From: Pinguiococcus pyrenoidosus | Lineage: Eukaryota > Sar > Pinguiophyceae > Pinguiochrysidales > Pinguiochrysidaceae | Assembly: GCA_019677205.1 (NCBI GenBank) | Contig: JAAMXY010000799.1 | Span: 1-28,274 of the forward strand | DNA length: 28,274 nucleotides | Reading direction: 5' to 3' | Shown: piece by piece, positions 8,680 through 18,790 of the stretch | How the letters are laid out: the number at the start of each line of letters is the position of its first letter | How positions within the stretch are numbered: position 1 is the stretch's first letter | Position numbers and translations under genes: made by a program | The notes under the pieces: model-generated | Database searches by the model: none | What the model saw: the letters and a program-made list of their open reading frames with translations, nothing else | Told to the model about the DNA's origin: nothing

Positions 8680-9527
8680 ATGAGGCCAGTGCGCCTGTGC
8701 TACGCTGTGGCGCTCTGCGCGCTTTGGAGCCGCGCGCACGCCGAAGCGGACGCGGCTATCCAAGCTTTGGGACAGCAGCATATGGCGCCGCCCACGCACG
8801 TGCAACCACTGGAGCCCAAGTCTGAAGTGCTGCAGCAATTGATCCAGTCTATGGCGTCGCTACGTGCGCACGAGCTCGCGCTTAGCATCGCTATCGGCGT
8901 ATACGCAGGCGTGTTCCCCTGCTTAGGCGCATGTGCGTTTGACGTCACTGCTGTGCGCAGCAGCACTTGACACTCCCAACACCGTTTGTTTTGGCAGCCA
9001 CAGCAGCGTGTATCTCCATGAACCTGGCGTTGGGCGGAAACATCCCGGTGAGCGCCGCAGCTGCGTGGCTGCCAGTGCCCATGATCATCATTCTGTTCCC
9101 GCACTTCGCGCGTCTGGGCGCCAAAGTGGTGCGCGCGGTCACGCCGCTGGATTCGCTGGACGTCCAGCAGGACATTGCGGCGATCTTCAAAGAGGTACGC
9201 ACAGGGCAGTGCGCGGGGAGAGGAGCGCAGCAGGAGTGACGTTTTGGCGCCGCAGGGCTTCTTCCGTGCCGTGCAGGCGTTGGGGCCGGTGCTGGTCTGC
9301 GCCGTGATCGGGTGGACGATTCTCGTGCCGCTGGCGCTGCCGTGCTTGTACCTGATGAGCAGGTGAGCCATGCTGCGTCGATGAGATCGTGCAGAGCACC
9401 TGCTCACCCCGCAAGCGGCAGGCTGGTCTTGTTCTCCGCACGGTACTTCTACTCGACCTTCACGAAGACGTACTTGGGCATGAGACAGTCCGCCGGGTCT
9501 GCGCCGGTCATGCCTGCACCCGCGTAA
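8680..9527 (+). CDS. DUF2062 membrane protein with signal peptide, 4 exons
   Basis: Exons are 8680-8932, 8998-9194, 9256-9362 and 9422-9527. Introns of 65, 61 and 59 bp are GT-AG and phase-consistent, giving 220 residues. Residues 1-21 look like a secretory signal peptide ending in AHA. The core fits DUF2062, a mostly bacterial membrane domain: SIAIGVYAGVFPCLG, then 18 residues to NIP, then AAAAWLPVP, aligning with the family pattern G-x-F-x-G-x-x-P-x-x-G ... N-L-P ... W-x-x-x-P. That spacing decided the first intron; reading through it in another frame gives a tempting but wrong TLPTPFVLA segment. A third hydrophobic segment follows (ALGPVLVCAVIGWTILVPLAL), with a Tyr-rich tail. Function is unknown in the family; membrane location in the secretory pathway or an organelle is inferred. 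Confidence 0.75.
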
Positions 9528-10044
9528 GAGCGGTTGGGGCAGCAGGGCGGCGGGCTGGCAATGCGCTTGGGATGGATGAAGCACACCTCTTGGACGCTTC
9601 GCGCAGTTGGGCTTCGATGCGTGTGCCGCGGAGGCCGATTCAGAGGAAAGCATGTGCTTCTTGTGAACGAATTGGTCCAAAAATGCCAACGCCTCGTCTT
9701 CGCATCGCCGCTCGCAGCGCCATCTGCGTCACGTCGCTTTGCCCCGCTCCGTCCGAGGGCTCCATCTGAGAGCGCTTCCGTACATCGATGGTCCCGTGGC
9801 ACCGGTCTGCCATGATGGACTCCTGCCGAGGTCGCCCGGCTTGGCCTGTCGGAACCCGCGGCGCATGAATCAAACACGCAGATGAAAAGAGCACACACGT
9901 ATCCTATGCAGGACCATCCAATGGGCTTGAAGAGAAAAGAAGTTCGTCAACACAATCAAAAGGCACAGCCACGGCCACAGCCACCGCCACCGCCACGGCC
10001 ACAGCCACCACCACGGCCACGGCGACAGTTACAGACAGAGTCGG
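9528..10044. other. Convergent intergenic region with a hexamer repeat
   Basis: These 517 bp hold the 3' flanks of the DUF2062 and UBE2G1-like genes. A short minus-strand frame beginning at an ATG at 9817 (MADRCHGTIDVRK) stays open for 57 codons and ends at 9644-9646; a second frame overlapping it (EDEALAFLDQFVHKKHM) looks protein-like but has no start. I could not join them by splicing. Confidence 0.45.
9967..10024. repeat. CCACGG/CCACAG hexamer repeat
   Basis: About nine imperfect tandem copies of CCACNG-type hexamers lie 20 bases beyond the stop of the UBE2G1-like gene, so in its presumed 3' untranslated region. Confidence 0.85.
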
Positions 10045-11229
10045 TTAAAGCTCCTCCTGCGACTTGCGGACGCAGCGGCGCACACGCTTCTTGAACGCCT
10101 CGAGGTCGTCTCGAAACTGCACCGCAGCGTCCACGTTGGCGGGCGAGTCTGCGTTGGCATCGCCGAGCATGCTGAGCACGCTGAGGATAATCTGCTCGAC
10201 CCCTACGATGTTGAGAAGACAAGCCGAGGCCGTGAGCACGTCCACATGCTTCCCTGCATGTCCTCTTCTGGGGCCTGCCGAAGACCAGAGACGCGTACCC
10301 AAGATTGGCCTCCACCGCTCCTCTGCTGTCTCCTGATCGTTCATCTCGTCGTCTCCGGGAGGGTGCAATATGGAGATGCATACGCGGCCGTCTTCGTACA
10401 CATTTGGGTGCCACATCTCGGAGATGAAGCGCATGACTGGCGGCGAGTTGGGGAAATCCGGCGGGAACTCCAAGGTCGCACGGAACATGCCCTCCTCGTA
10501 GAACGTGTTGGGCGCGCCCACAATCATCACCTCCCACACGAAGATGTTGCTGTCGTCCACCAGACCAACCGAGACGCCCTCCGGCGGATTGCGATGCAGT
10601 TCTGCCAGGGCCATCAAAGCGGGAGAGGGGTTGAGCACGAATCGTCTGACGCCCCTGCATCTCTTCTCCTCCGCCTTCCTCTCTTTCTCCTTCATCAAGC
10701 AATGAAAGGTGCCTTCACTCGCTTTCCGCAAGGAAACAGAATGCAACATTTACCACTCTCCCCATATCCATCGACCCTCGCCGAAGGGGGCCAAAACCAC
10801 ACACGCGCGTTCTGCGCACTTCTCGGACTGGCTTGTGCTCTACGCAACGCATGTTCGGCGTTCTCGAGCTCTTCTCGCATCTCGCGTCAGATGACGATCG
10901 CGTCAGCGTCTCAGAAGACGCCGCCAAAAAGGCGGCGCAAACGTCACGCAATTGCGTTTGCGCAGAGCTTGTACTTGACCGAACGCCACAGAAATCCCGC
11001 TCTTACCGTGCAGCTGGCGCCTCAGCAGCTCTGCTCCATCTGTAGAATGCGAGAGAGAGCCGTTTGTGAGACGTGGGGAACGTCTGGAGTCCAGTGCGTA
11101 GTCATGCGGCGCACGCGCGGCCGCAGAAACTCCTTGGCCCAACTTAAAAAAATCCGTTCAAACGCGCGTTTCTGCGCCGCTTCCGATCGGTGCGATCCAC
11201 TTACAGTCACTGCCGCCCTCCGATCCCAT
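10045..11229 (-). CDS. UBE2G1: Ubiquitin-conjugating enzyme E2, UBE2G1/Ubc7 type, 4 exons
   Basis: Exons on the minus strand are 11229-11205 (25 nt), 11039-11007 (33 nt), 10601-10299 and 10202-10045. All junctions are GT-AG and in phase, giving 172 residues, against about 170 in animal UBE2G1. The first two tiny exons supply MGSEGGSDYGAELLRRQLHE, matching the family's first helix (LLRRQLAEL). The core shows HPNVYEDGRVCISILH with the catalytic Cys at residue 94. It is followed by the acidic loop that marks the Ubc7/G1/G2 group (PGDDEMNDQETAEERW), then the G1-like end RRCVRKSQEEL. The enzyme accepts ubiquitin from E1 and builds mainly Lys48 chains, often in ER-associated degradation. There is no transmembrane tail, so it should be cytosolic or recruited by an E3. 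The upstream region is shared with the divergent kinase gene. Confidence 0.95.
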
Positions 11230-12562
11230 ACTGCTCCGATGGGCTCACTGGCTTCACACGGGTCCAGAGGTGGCGCTTGCGGAGAGACGCGCTGACAACC
11301 TTCCGGCGCCAGCTCGTTCCATTCCCTTCTATGCGGGCTTTCTACAGCTGCGCTGCACGCAACTTCTCTAGAAACTTATGAAAACACAGTGGCGTCCTAT
11401 GGCTGGACAGCGACTTTCGGTTGAAGCAAGTTGTCAATATACTGATTTTGATCCTAGGATTGTGGGAAGGAAGGCACGCCCGCAGGTCCACGCAAATGAC
11501 GGAGCCAAGCAGGGCTGTCCAACCGTCACAACAGGGACTGATTTTCGCCCGGGATGACGCTTTGTGGAGCTTCGCAGCTGGCATGCAGCTCCGGGTTTCT
11601 TGGCTTTCTCGGGATTCCCTTTCCCATGCAGCAGCCTGGGTGCTTTCCCAGCGCATCTCGCAACAGGGCGCCCACGCCGGATTCTCAACCCGTGAAAGAT
11701 GTTGGGGGCTCAAGGCAAGTCCCAGCCAGATGATGGCGGATGATTCGTGGCGATCCCAAGTTTCGCGCCACTTCAAGCGGTCCACTGCAAGCCTACCTAG
11801 CCGTTCCCGAGCGTGTCCCTGACCGCAAGTTTCGCCCCATTTGGTCACCCATCGCCGTGGCCGGTGCTTCCATGGGAAAATCTGCGAAGGACGGCGGTTT
11901 GCGGCCCCAAAGAAGGCGCTTTGCTTCAGGCAGCTCCGGGGCGCGCTGTGCTCGCTTGCCCGCTGTCGCGGCGCTGAGGCGACCCTTGGCCATCCGCACG
12001 CCGCCGCCGAGAGTTCTGGGCGGTGACAAGCGGTCGTTTGCGCCACAAGTGGGACGCTCGTCGCTCGTTTACAGGGGAGTCTCGGCCTTGTGGAGAGGCC
12101 GCAGGGCGCTAGAAATTTGGCAGTAGCCGCAAAACAGAACGCGTGACGCAATTTTGATTTGAGTCGGTTCTAGCTCCTGTGTTGCAGATGAAAATAGCAA
12201 TTTTCAAAATGCTTCAAAGTCGCAGCTGCGCCCGGACCACCAATGGCAGCTCCGCAAGCGTCCTATGCGCTCAGCGTCCCCCAATTCAGTCAAGTCAACT
12301 AACGATTGTTTGTCCGCCGCTCGGCGGTCCTTAAGGATTCCAGACGCGCCACGTGCTCCCCTGTGGTACCGCGCGGAAGTGCCCAGTGGAGCGAAGCCGT
12401 ACTTTCAACGCCTTCGCAGGGCAAAACCGGCGCTTGGGAGACAGAGCGCGCGCCACGGACATTCAAACGTCTGAGTCGGCGCTACCTTGGCTCCCTGAGC
12501 GCCTCAGGACTGCGAAGCGCACCCACTCGCGCGCGCGCAGACTGCGCGGCTTCGACTGAAAC
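11230..12562. other. Divergent intergenic region, no supported gene
   Basis: These 1333 bp lie between the starts of the UBE2G1-like and kinase genes. Long open frames occur on both strands (the longest is minus 12151-11342), but it opens with TTG, has no early ATG and shows no family likeness or protein-like composition, so I treat it as chance in GC-rich DNA. The TTTGCGCC/GGCGCAAA-like words recur near 10925-10960 and 12040. Confidence 0.5.
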
Positions 12563-14741
12563 ATGGCGGAGAACATGCCGGAGGGAATCGAGCGCATGTA
12601 TGAGGTGTGTAACGCAAAGACCCCCTGTACGCTTTGAGAGCTTTGCGTCTGCGTTGCGGACGCCGCACCGCGCGGCTCGAAGCGCGCCCGTCGCAGCGAC
12701 TAAAGCGCTCTTCGGTACGAACCGCAGGTCGGGAAGGTTCTCGGGACGGGCGCGTTCAGTACGGTGCGGGAAGGTAAAGAACTTCGTGGCGACACTTTGG
12801 AGTCACCAGTGTCTTAAAGCGGACAACGTGAGCCCGTCGCGCACGTTGAAGCCGCTGCTTGCGCCAAAGGCGCTTCGGAAAGAAGAAGTGACATGACGCG
12901 AAATGCGTCTGCGGCGGAGTTTGACGCGTTTGGACCGAGACTTCGTCAGAGGTTCTGGGATCTTCGAATGACAGTGACTTCGACACAAAGCAATCCAGAC
13001 ACAGACCCGAGAAGGGAGACTTGAAGAGAGAGCGGAGCTGAAGCCGGAGCCTCTCGTCGCTAACGTTTCTGCTTCTTCTGATGCGTGGAACAGGTCGAGA
13101 TCGCGCGACTGGCGGACTTGTTGCTCTGAAGATCATCAGCGCATCCAAGTTGACGGCGAGTGCCCGTGTAGAGCAGACGATTCGCAACGAGATCCAGATC
13201 ATGGATCTGGTCTCCAAGGTTCGTGGCTTCGCTGGCCTACTTCAGGATTCGACGATTCGACGATTCGACGATTCGAAGATTTGAAGATTCGAAGAAGCTC
13301 ACCGTCGCACGCTCCATCATTGGCAGATGAATCATCCCAGTCTGGTGAAAATGCTCCGTTTCTATGAGGATCAAACGAAGATCGTGCTCGTGCTGGAGCA
13401 CCTCGCCGGAGGTGCGTGCCGCTCCGGGTCTCCTGCTCGGACGAAGGTTTCTGGCTGGGACGAAGGTCTCTGGCTGGGACGAAGGTCTCTCGCTCGGCTA
13501 AGCGTCTCTTCGACTGCACAGGCGAGCTCTTTGATCGCATCGTCGAGAGAGGCCACTACACGGAACGTGATGCGTCCATCTTGACCGCGAAGCTCATCAG
13601 CGCGCTGCAGCTCTGCCACCAGCAGGGTATCCTACACCGAGACATGAAGCCCGAGAACTGCATCTACGCGTTGCCGGACGACGACTCGGAAATCAAGATC
13701 ACAGACTTTGGCCTCGCGCTCGTTGACGACGGCAGCAAGGCCAGTCAGGGGCTGCGCCAGCGCCTCGTGGGAACGCCGGGGTACGTCGCCCCGGAGGTGC
13801 TCGACCGCTTCGAGTACACGCCGGCTTGCGACGTCTGGGGCATCGGGGTCATCTTGTACATCCTCCTCGTGGGCTATCCCCCGTTCTGGGCAGAGACGCA
13901 GGAGGCGCTCTTCGCCACGATCAAGCGAGGCGACTACGAGTTCCACGAGGACGCGTGGGACGAGATCAGCGACGACGCGAAGGACCTCGTGTCCAGGATG
14001 CTCACCGTCAACGTCCGGGAGCGCATCACGACGCATGGCGTGCTCGAGCACCCCTGGATCCGGACGATCCAGAGCTCGCACCACCTGGAGAAGACGCAGC
14101 GGCGGTTGCGAAAGTTCAACGCGCGGCGAAAGTTCCGGGCAGCCGTCATGGCCTGCTTCTGGGGTGCGCGCTTGGGGTTGCGGAAGAAGCTGGACGACAG
14201 CTTGGGTACCAAGGCCTTCACGTCGGAGGAGCTGCAGCACTTGAAAGAGTCCTTCGACCGCGCCGACGCCGCGGGGACGGGAACCGTGAACCATGAGCAG
14301 TTTGAGCAGATCATGACGAGTCTTGGCTTCGGCGATCTGCCGCTGGATCGGATGTATCACGTCATGGACAAGGACGCCTCGAACACTATAGACTACCGGG
14401 AGCTCCTCGTGGGCCTCTCGGTCCTTCGGGTGGGGGGCGAGGAAGCCATGCGCTTCTGCTTTGACCTCTATGACGCCGACAACTCCGGCTACATCAGCCG
14501 GGAGGAGCTGTCCCGAGTGCTCTTCACGGTGGTGGACGAAGACGCCTCGGAGTTCGATAAGGCTAGCAAGCTCGCTGAGGTGTTCGACCGACTAGATACA
14601 AATAGCGACAACAAGATCTCCTACGAGGAGTTCAAGGCCGGCGTGGAGCACGAGCCCGCGCTCTACGACGTCTTCTTGATTAAATCGCCCCTCGTGGGGG
14701 GCGCCGACAGCGGGCAAGAGGAGAAGATGGATGTGGCATGA
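12563..14741 (+). CDS. Calcium-dependent protein kinase (CDPK-like), 5 exons
   Basis: Exons are 12563-12604, 12728-12773, 13094-13218, 13327-13411 and 13522-14741. All are GT-AG and in phase, giving 505 residues. The kinase domain is complete: glycine loop GTGAFSTV near residue 20, VALK lysine near 43, HRDMKPEN at about 138-146, DFG near 161, GTPGYVAPE near 183-191, and the GYPPFW and HPWI landmarks of the CaMK group. A basic junction (LRKFNARRKFRAAV), which should be autoinhibitory, precedes four EF-hand regions near residues 349, 382, 417 and 458. Loops 2-4 look able to bind calcium (DKDASNTIDYRE, DADNSGYISREE, DTNSDNKISYEE). Loop 1 ends in Gln where Glu is expected. The N-terminus is short (MAENMPEG) and lacks the Met-Gly needed for myristoylation, so a soluble or nuclear kinase is likely. 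Introns 3 and 4 contain tandem repeats. Confidence 0.95.
13246..13293. repeat. 8-bp tandem repeat GATTCGAC in kinase intron 3
   Basis: Six tandem copies (three GATTCGAC, then GATTCGAA, GATTTGAA, GATTCGAA) fill the middle of the 108-bp intron 13219-13326. Confidence 0.9.
13435..13510. repeat. 19-bp minisatellite in kinase intron 4
   Basis: Four 19-bp units of the type GCTGGGACGAAGGTCTCTG (13435, 13454, 13473, 13492; the last is diverged) occupy most of the 110-bp intron 13412-13521. A reading frame runs through the repeat in phase with part of the following exon, which can mislead gene finders into an unspliced start. Confidence 0.9.
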
Positions 14742-15393
14742 GCCAGCGCGCTGCCGCTGGCGAGGAGGCGCGATCTCGGTGGTTCCATCTGGAAGAGCAC
14801 CTGCGAAGAGGGTTGAAGCGAAACGAGCAAGCAACGGTGCGCCCGACACCCCGGTCGGCGAAGGTCCAGCAGAGGCGCCCATGTTTCAGTAGCCGAGTTT
14901 GTTGTAGTCACGAGGAAGCAAATTTGATGAGTCCGCATATCTATGAAGGCACCTCCTTACGTGCGTGCGAGGAACCAAAAAGTGGTGCCCGTCGGGAAAA
15001 TAGTGCGTCCGCGGAGGCGGAGACCAACCAGGCCGCGTGCCGGGCGGTGGTGATGGTGTAGGAGACAGCTCTGAGGTCAAATAAAAAATGTGTTGAGGGA
15101 CACTCTTGGGAGTACCTGCACGCTGACTACGGCTAGACTGTTGGCAGCGTGTCGTTGTTGGGATGGCAGGGGTCTCACTATGAGGATTGCTGTACACAGG
15201 GCCTGACGTTTCCAGTCACTCACTTTCAGCACACATCCACCACGCGGAATCCGTCCGTGAGTCACAGAAGCTTCAACTCAGCACGGGAAAGAGAACGGGC
15301 CGCACCCGCGGCCACTCGGCAGATCAATCTGGACTACGCATGGATCTGAAGTGATTCTTACACGCCCTTCGCCAAACTCTACTCCGAGGCTCT
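14742..15393. other. Convergent 3' flanks of kinase and zinc-finger genes
   Basis: No convincing gene is seen in these 652 bp. An AATAAA at 15080-15085 could be the kinase polyadenylation signal, 340 bases after its stop. The remainder is unremarkable. Confidence 0.5.
15080..15085 (+). terminator. Possible polyadenylation signal AATAAA
   Basis: The hexamer lies 340 bases past the kinase stop on the same strand, in an A-rich setting. The distance is plausible but there is no other support. Confidence 0.3.
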
Positions 15394-17561
15394 CTATGCT
15401 CCGAGGTTGGCCGCCGCTTCCTCTGGCTGCATCAGCGCGATATCATCTGTGGTGAGCGAGCCAAGGGGCGGGCCGGAGAGACCGAGGCCACTGAGGCTAT
15501 CAATACTACTGGCGCCCATGAAGAAACTAGCTTGCACGCCCAGCGAGCCGGGCGTGGAGAACGAGAACTTCCTGTCTAGAGAGGATGCGAAGGAATTCTT
15601 GCGTTCACCTGCGTTTGGGCCGACGATTCGCCGCGCGAGACGCGTTAGAAGCCGGAGGCCGGTTGCTGGGGAGGCCAGGGGGAGCAGAAGGAGCATACCA
15701 GTTCTGGCGCCGCCGAACACGGCAAGCGGATCCTCGCTCACGGATCCGATGCTCATGTGCCTGTTGCCGCCGTGGCTCGATCCGCGGCGCTCGGCGCCCA
15801 AGTCCACGTCGTCCATCGCGAAGAGCTGTCCCTCCGAGTAGTCCTCGACCGCTGCGCCGCGGCCTCCGCGGGCGAACCCGTCCATGGAGGGCTGCGGCCA
15901 CTCATCCCGGACGGGGTTCTCCTCTCCCGTGGCGAAGAGGCCGTCGAAGTCCATCTCAAAGCCATCCAACAGGTCCATCGAGTTTGGATAGTCCAGCGTC
16001 CCGGACGTGATGATCGCTTCCAGGAACGCCGTCTCCCCGTTCTCGTACTTGTCCAAAGCGTGCTGGGTTGACTCGTCGCCGGAAATCAGAAGATCCTGGC
16101 GGCGCAAAGCATGGCGAAGCGTGAGCCGGCACTGACCATCCGTGCTGCATTCAGCTCAGGATGGTCTTGCCGGAACGAACCTTGAGGACGCCCTTCTGCT
16201 TCCGGTTGATGATGCCCGTCTCTTCGAGATCGGATGCGGATCGCAGACGCCGCGAGATGGAGCCGATGCGGTGGCGCTTCATGTTGTTCACCTCGTAGCT
16301 TCCGGCATTGAAGGACCGCGGGGTGCGGCTGAGGCCACTGCTCTTGAAGCCGCCGTCAGCGGACGAGTCGTCCTGCAAAGGGCAGGGGCGCACGTGAGCA
16401 AGCCGTGGACGACATGGCTGGAGAAGGAGGGTTCGCGCGCTTCCTTTACCTGCTTGATCGGCATCGCGGCGCTGACTGGGGTGTAGTTGGCGTTCGACGC
16501 CTGGGGCTGCGCGGAGTGGCCCGCTTGCGTCTCGAGCTCCATCTTCAGGACTCCAAAAGTCGGCGCTACCTTCGCATTCACCTCTTCCCGATCGTACGGC
16601 GCCTTCTGAAGGGCCACCTTCTGCGGCGCGTAGGGCGCATGAGAGTTCCTCTTCTTCGTCGGACTGTTGCTCGGCCGAGCGCCCAGCTGCTGGATCTTGT
16701 CAAGAGGCCCCATGGCTGCTCCGGGTCGGGCGAGGCGCAGGCCCGGCAGCACCTGGGGCACGACGATCTGCGGATTCGCAGCGAGCATGGACGTGAAGGT
16801 GGGCGCGTCGAACGGGTTCGTCACCCTACCATTCAGCTGTGGGGGAACCAGAGGAAGGGTAAGACGAGGGCCGATGCGCCGCCTGCTAATCAGATGAACT
16901 CAGGCAGCCTCACCGCGTCGGATTTGGGCTTGGACGGGATGAAGCCGGGGTTGCCGGCGGCCGCCACGTCTCCGAGCTTGCCATGCTCGTCCCCGGGCTT
17001 GACGCCGGTCTTGGTCTTCTTGGCCATGTAGCTCTGGCGGGCGCGGTGGCGACACTTCTCGCACTTCGCGGCGCTGAGGCGGTCTCCGAATCGAACGAGG
17101 TTGAGGAACCGCTTGCAGCCTTTGCACCACTTGAAGAACACCAAGGTCTTCCCGTGCTGCCAAATCTGCCGGTCGCAGTCCTTGCAGACATCCTTGTTCT
17201 GCCTGGGAATGACCACGGAAGCTCCTAGGGTCGTAAAATCGAGGGAAGAGACGACCAGAAAGAGAAAAAGACGACTCGGACGTCAGATAGCCGCAGATCT
17301 CGTCGGCGCCTGGAGCGGAGTGGCCGCGAAGGCTACCTGGGCGTCGTCCGCACATCACACACTGCGCTTGCTCCTTGTCTCTTGCGCGCGGGAAATTGAT
17401 GAGGTCCTCGTAGGCGGGCGCGTCGTCCCGCGAGATCGTCTTGAGGTCGGAAGGCGTCTGCACCGGCTGCGACGCACCTGGACACGCAGCAAGATGAGGC
17501 GATGAGACACTCCAGTCTTCACCCCACAGCGCCGCCGTTGGGCAGAAAGTTCCCCAAGCAT
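15394..17561 (-). CDS. Unnamed zinc-finger protein, probable regulator, 7 exons
   Basis: Exons on the minus strand are 17561-17523, 17466-17337, 17224-16914, 16836-16450, 16372-16181, 16095-15699 and 15608-15394. All introns (56, 112, 77, 77, 85, 90 bp) are GT-AG and in phase, giving 556 residues. The N-terminal third has a compact Cys pattern: CVMC, then VCKDC, FFKWCKGCKRFLNLVRFG, and KCEKCRHRARQSYMAKK, which ends in basic residues. The last part resembles the second half of plant SBP-type DNA-binding domains, but not closely enough to name. The remainder is low-complexity, Ser/Pro-rich, with basic (KRHRIGSISRRLR) and acidic (YSEGQLFAMDDVDLG) stretches, as in transcription factors. Family members with this finger seem to occur in algal and oomycete-like genomes, but that is memory only. 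The first exon is the least sure: its donor and acceptor fit, but another start is possible. Confidence 0.7.
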
Positions 17562-18790
17562 CTCAAGGACCGCCTTCCTCTTGAGCCAAAGCCACGCGGC
17601 GAAGCTCACCCCACGCCACGCCAACTTCCCTCGTCCGCTAAATATGGGCCGCTGAACTATTCGGCCGAGTCGGCATCGGTATCTTTTCACAGCTCTTCCT
17701 TCCCACATTAACCGCAGACTTCCAAAGGCAGACGCGTCGCTTTCCTCCACATCGCGTTCGCGTGTCAGTCTCTGTGACCATCAACGAAGGGAGGTGGGCT
17801 CGGCAAATGCTAAACACCGAATCTTTCACGCAACTGCCGAGATCAGTTCGAAGCCGAAGAGCGAAGAGCGCATCAGACGCGTCGGTTCAACGTCTGCGCG
17901 CACCGCTTCGCGCATATTGAGGGTTCTGGCAGGTCTTGGGTCCATAAAAGACCATCCATGATCTTCTGCGCTGCGCTCTCGACGTGCCACACGCGCGGGT
18001 GCTCCTTGGATCCACACATTCTTTGGACTTCCGAACAGCGCTTACCACTGGAAGTGGGCAGAACGGACACCATCGGTGCCGTCACGGAGATCCCAGCCAT
18101 CGCAAATCGCTTCTCAAGCGCGTTTCGGCAGCGAAACTTTGTGTTTTGAGCAACCGCTCTCGACTTGGCGTCGACACTTCGTGCGCAAAGAGCTTTAAGC
18201 ACTGGGAGAAGTCAAACTCGCGCGCGCAAGCCGATTCAAACTCCCGACGCGCAACCTCCGCAGCTTCTGGTCCTGCTCCAGAGCTCAAAAGAAGCGTTTG
18301 TGCGCAGTTGCAGCGCTCGTGGAGGTTCGCGAAGCTCGCACAGCGGCGCCAAACCCTGTGGACGTCGAAGCGGAGCTTCGTTTGCACTTGTATGCTGGGT
18401 CGGACCGCGCGACGTCGCTCGCTCTTCTTGCGAGTCGCGCTTATCAAAGTGGTGGAGAGGTGCAAGCGCTCAAAGTGGGCGCATTTGAACAAGTCGGCGG
18501 CGGCGCGCGCGGCAGCTTCGTCCCGCGGCGCAAGGCGCCGAACGCATTTGCAATGCTGACAAACGCTCACATAAGCTCTGACATATCTGGGTATTTAATG
18601 TTTACTTTTACATTCTTCGCATCATGATTTCTCCAGCCTACTGATTGGAAATTCTGCAGATCTTTGCTTTCCGACAGGTAGAAAATTTCCCCACAGCTCC
18701 TCAGACCCTTATGCAATTATGTTTCGGCTGTTTTTATCATAAAAATATTAGTTTCAAAAAATAAACAATCTGATCAGAGTCTTAATACTA
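17562..18790. other. Intergenic region without a supported gene
   Basis: Open frames exist on both strands around 17984-18570, but each begins at GTG rather than ATG and they overlap each other antisense; neither resembles a known protein. Right of 18570 the base composition turns AT-rich. This holds the 5' flank of the zinc-finger gene. Confidence 0.5.

Noticed and set aside
8961-8997. In-frame hydrophobic segment TLPTPFVLA before exon 2 of the DUF2062 gene
   Set aside because: It lies inside a well-formed 65-bp GT-AG intron, and only its removal restores the DUF2062 spacing.
9449-9898. 150-codon minus-strand frame ending in KYVFVKVE
   Set aside because: Its end is antisense to the last exon of the DUF2062 gene, which fits in phase; no start or splice model was found for the minus strand.
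11342-12151. 269-codon minus-strand open frame between UBE2G1 and the kinase
   Set aside because: It opens with TTG, has no early ATG, no family likeness, and a composition typical of chance frames in GC-rich DNA.
13246-13293. Short regular repeats as a CRISPR array
   Set aside because: The units are contiguous without spacers and lie inside a eukaryotic intron.
13412-13521. Unspliced start of the kinase through the 19-bp repeat (a frame from 13416)
   Set aside because: Splicing 13411 to 13522 joins HLAGG to ELFDRIV exactly as in CaMK-type kinases; the repeat-coded residues do not belong to the fold.
17984-18570. Overlapping sense and antisense frames of 160-190 codons
   Set aside because: Both begin with GTG, overlap each other and show no conserved motif or splice support.
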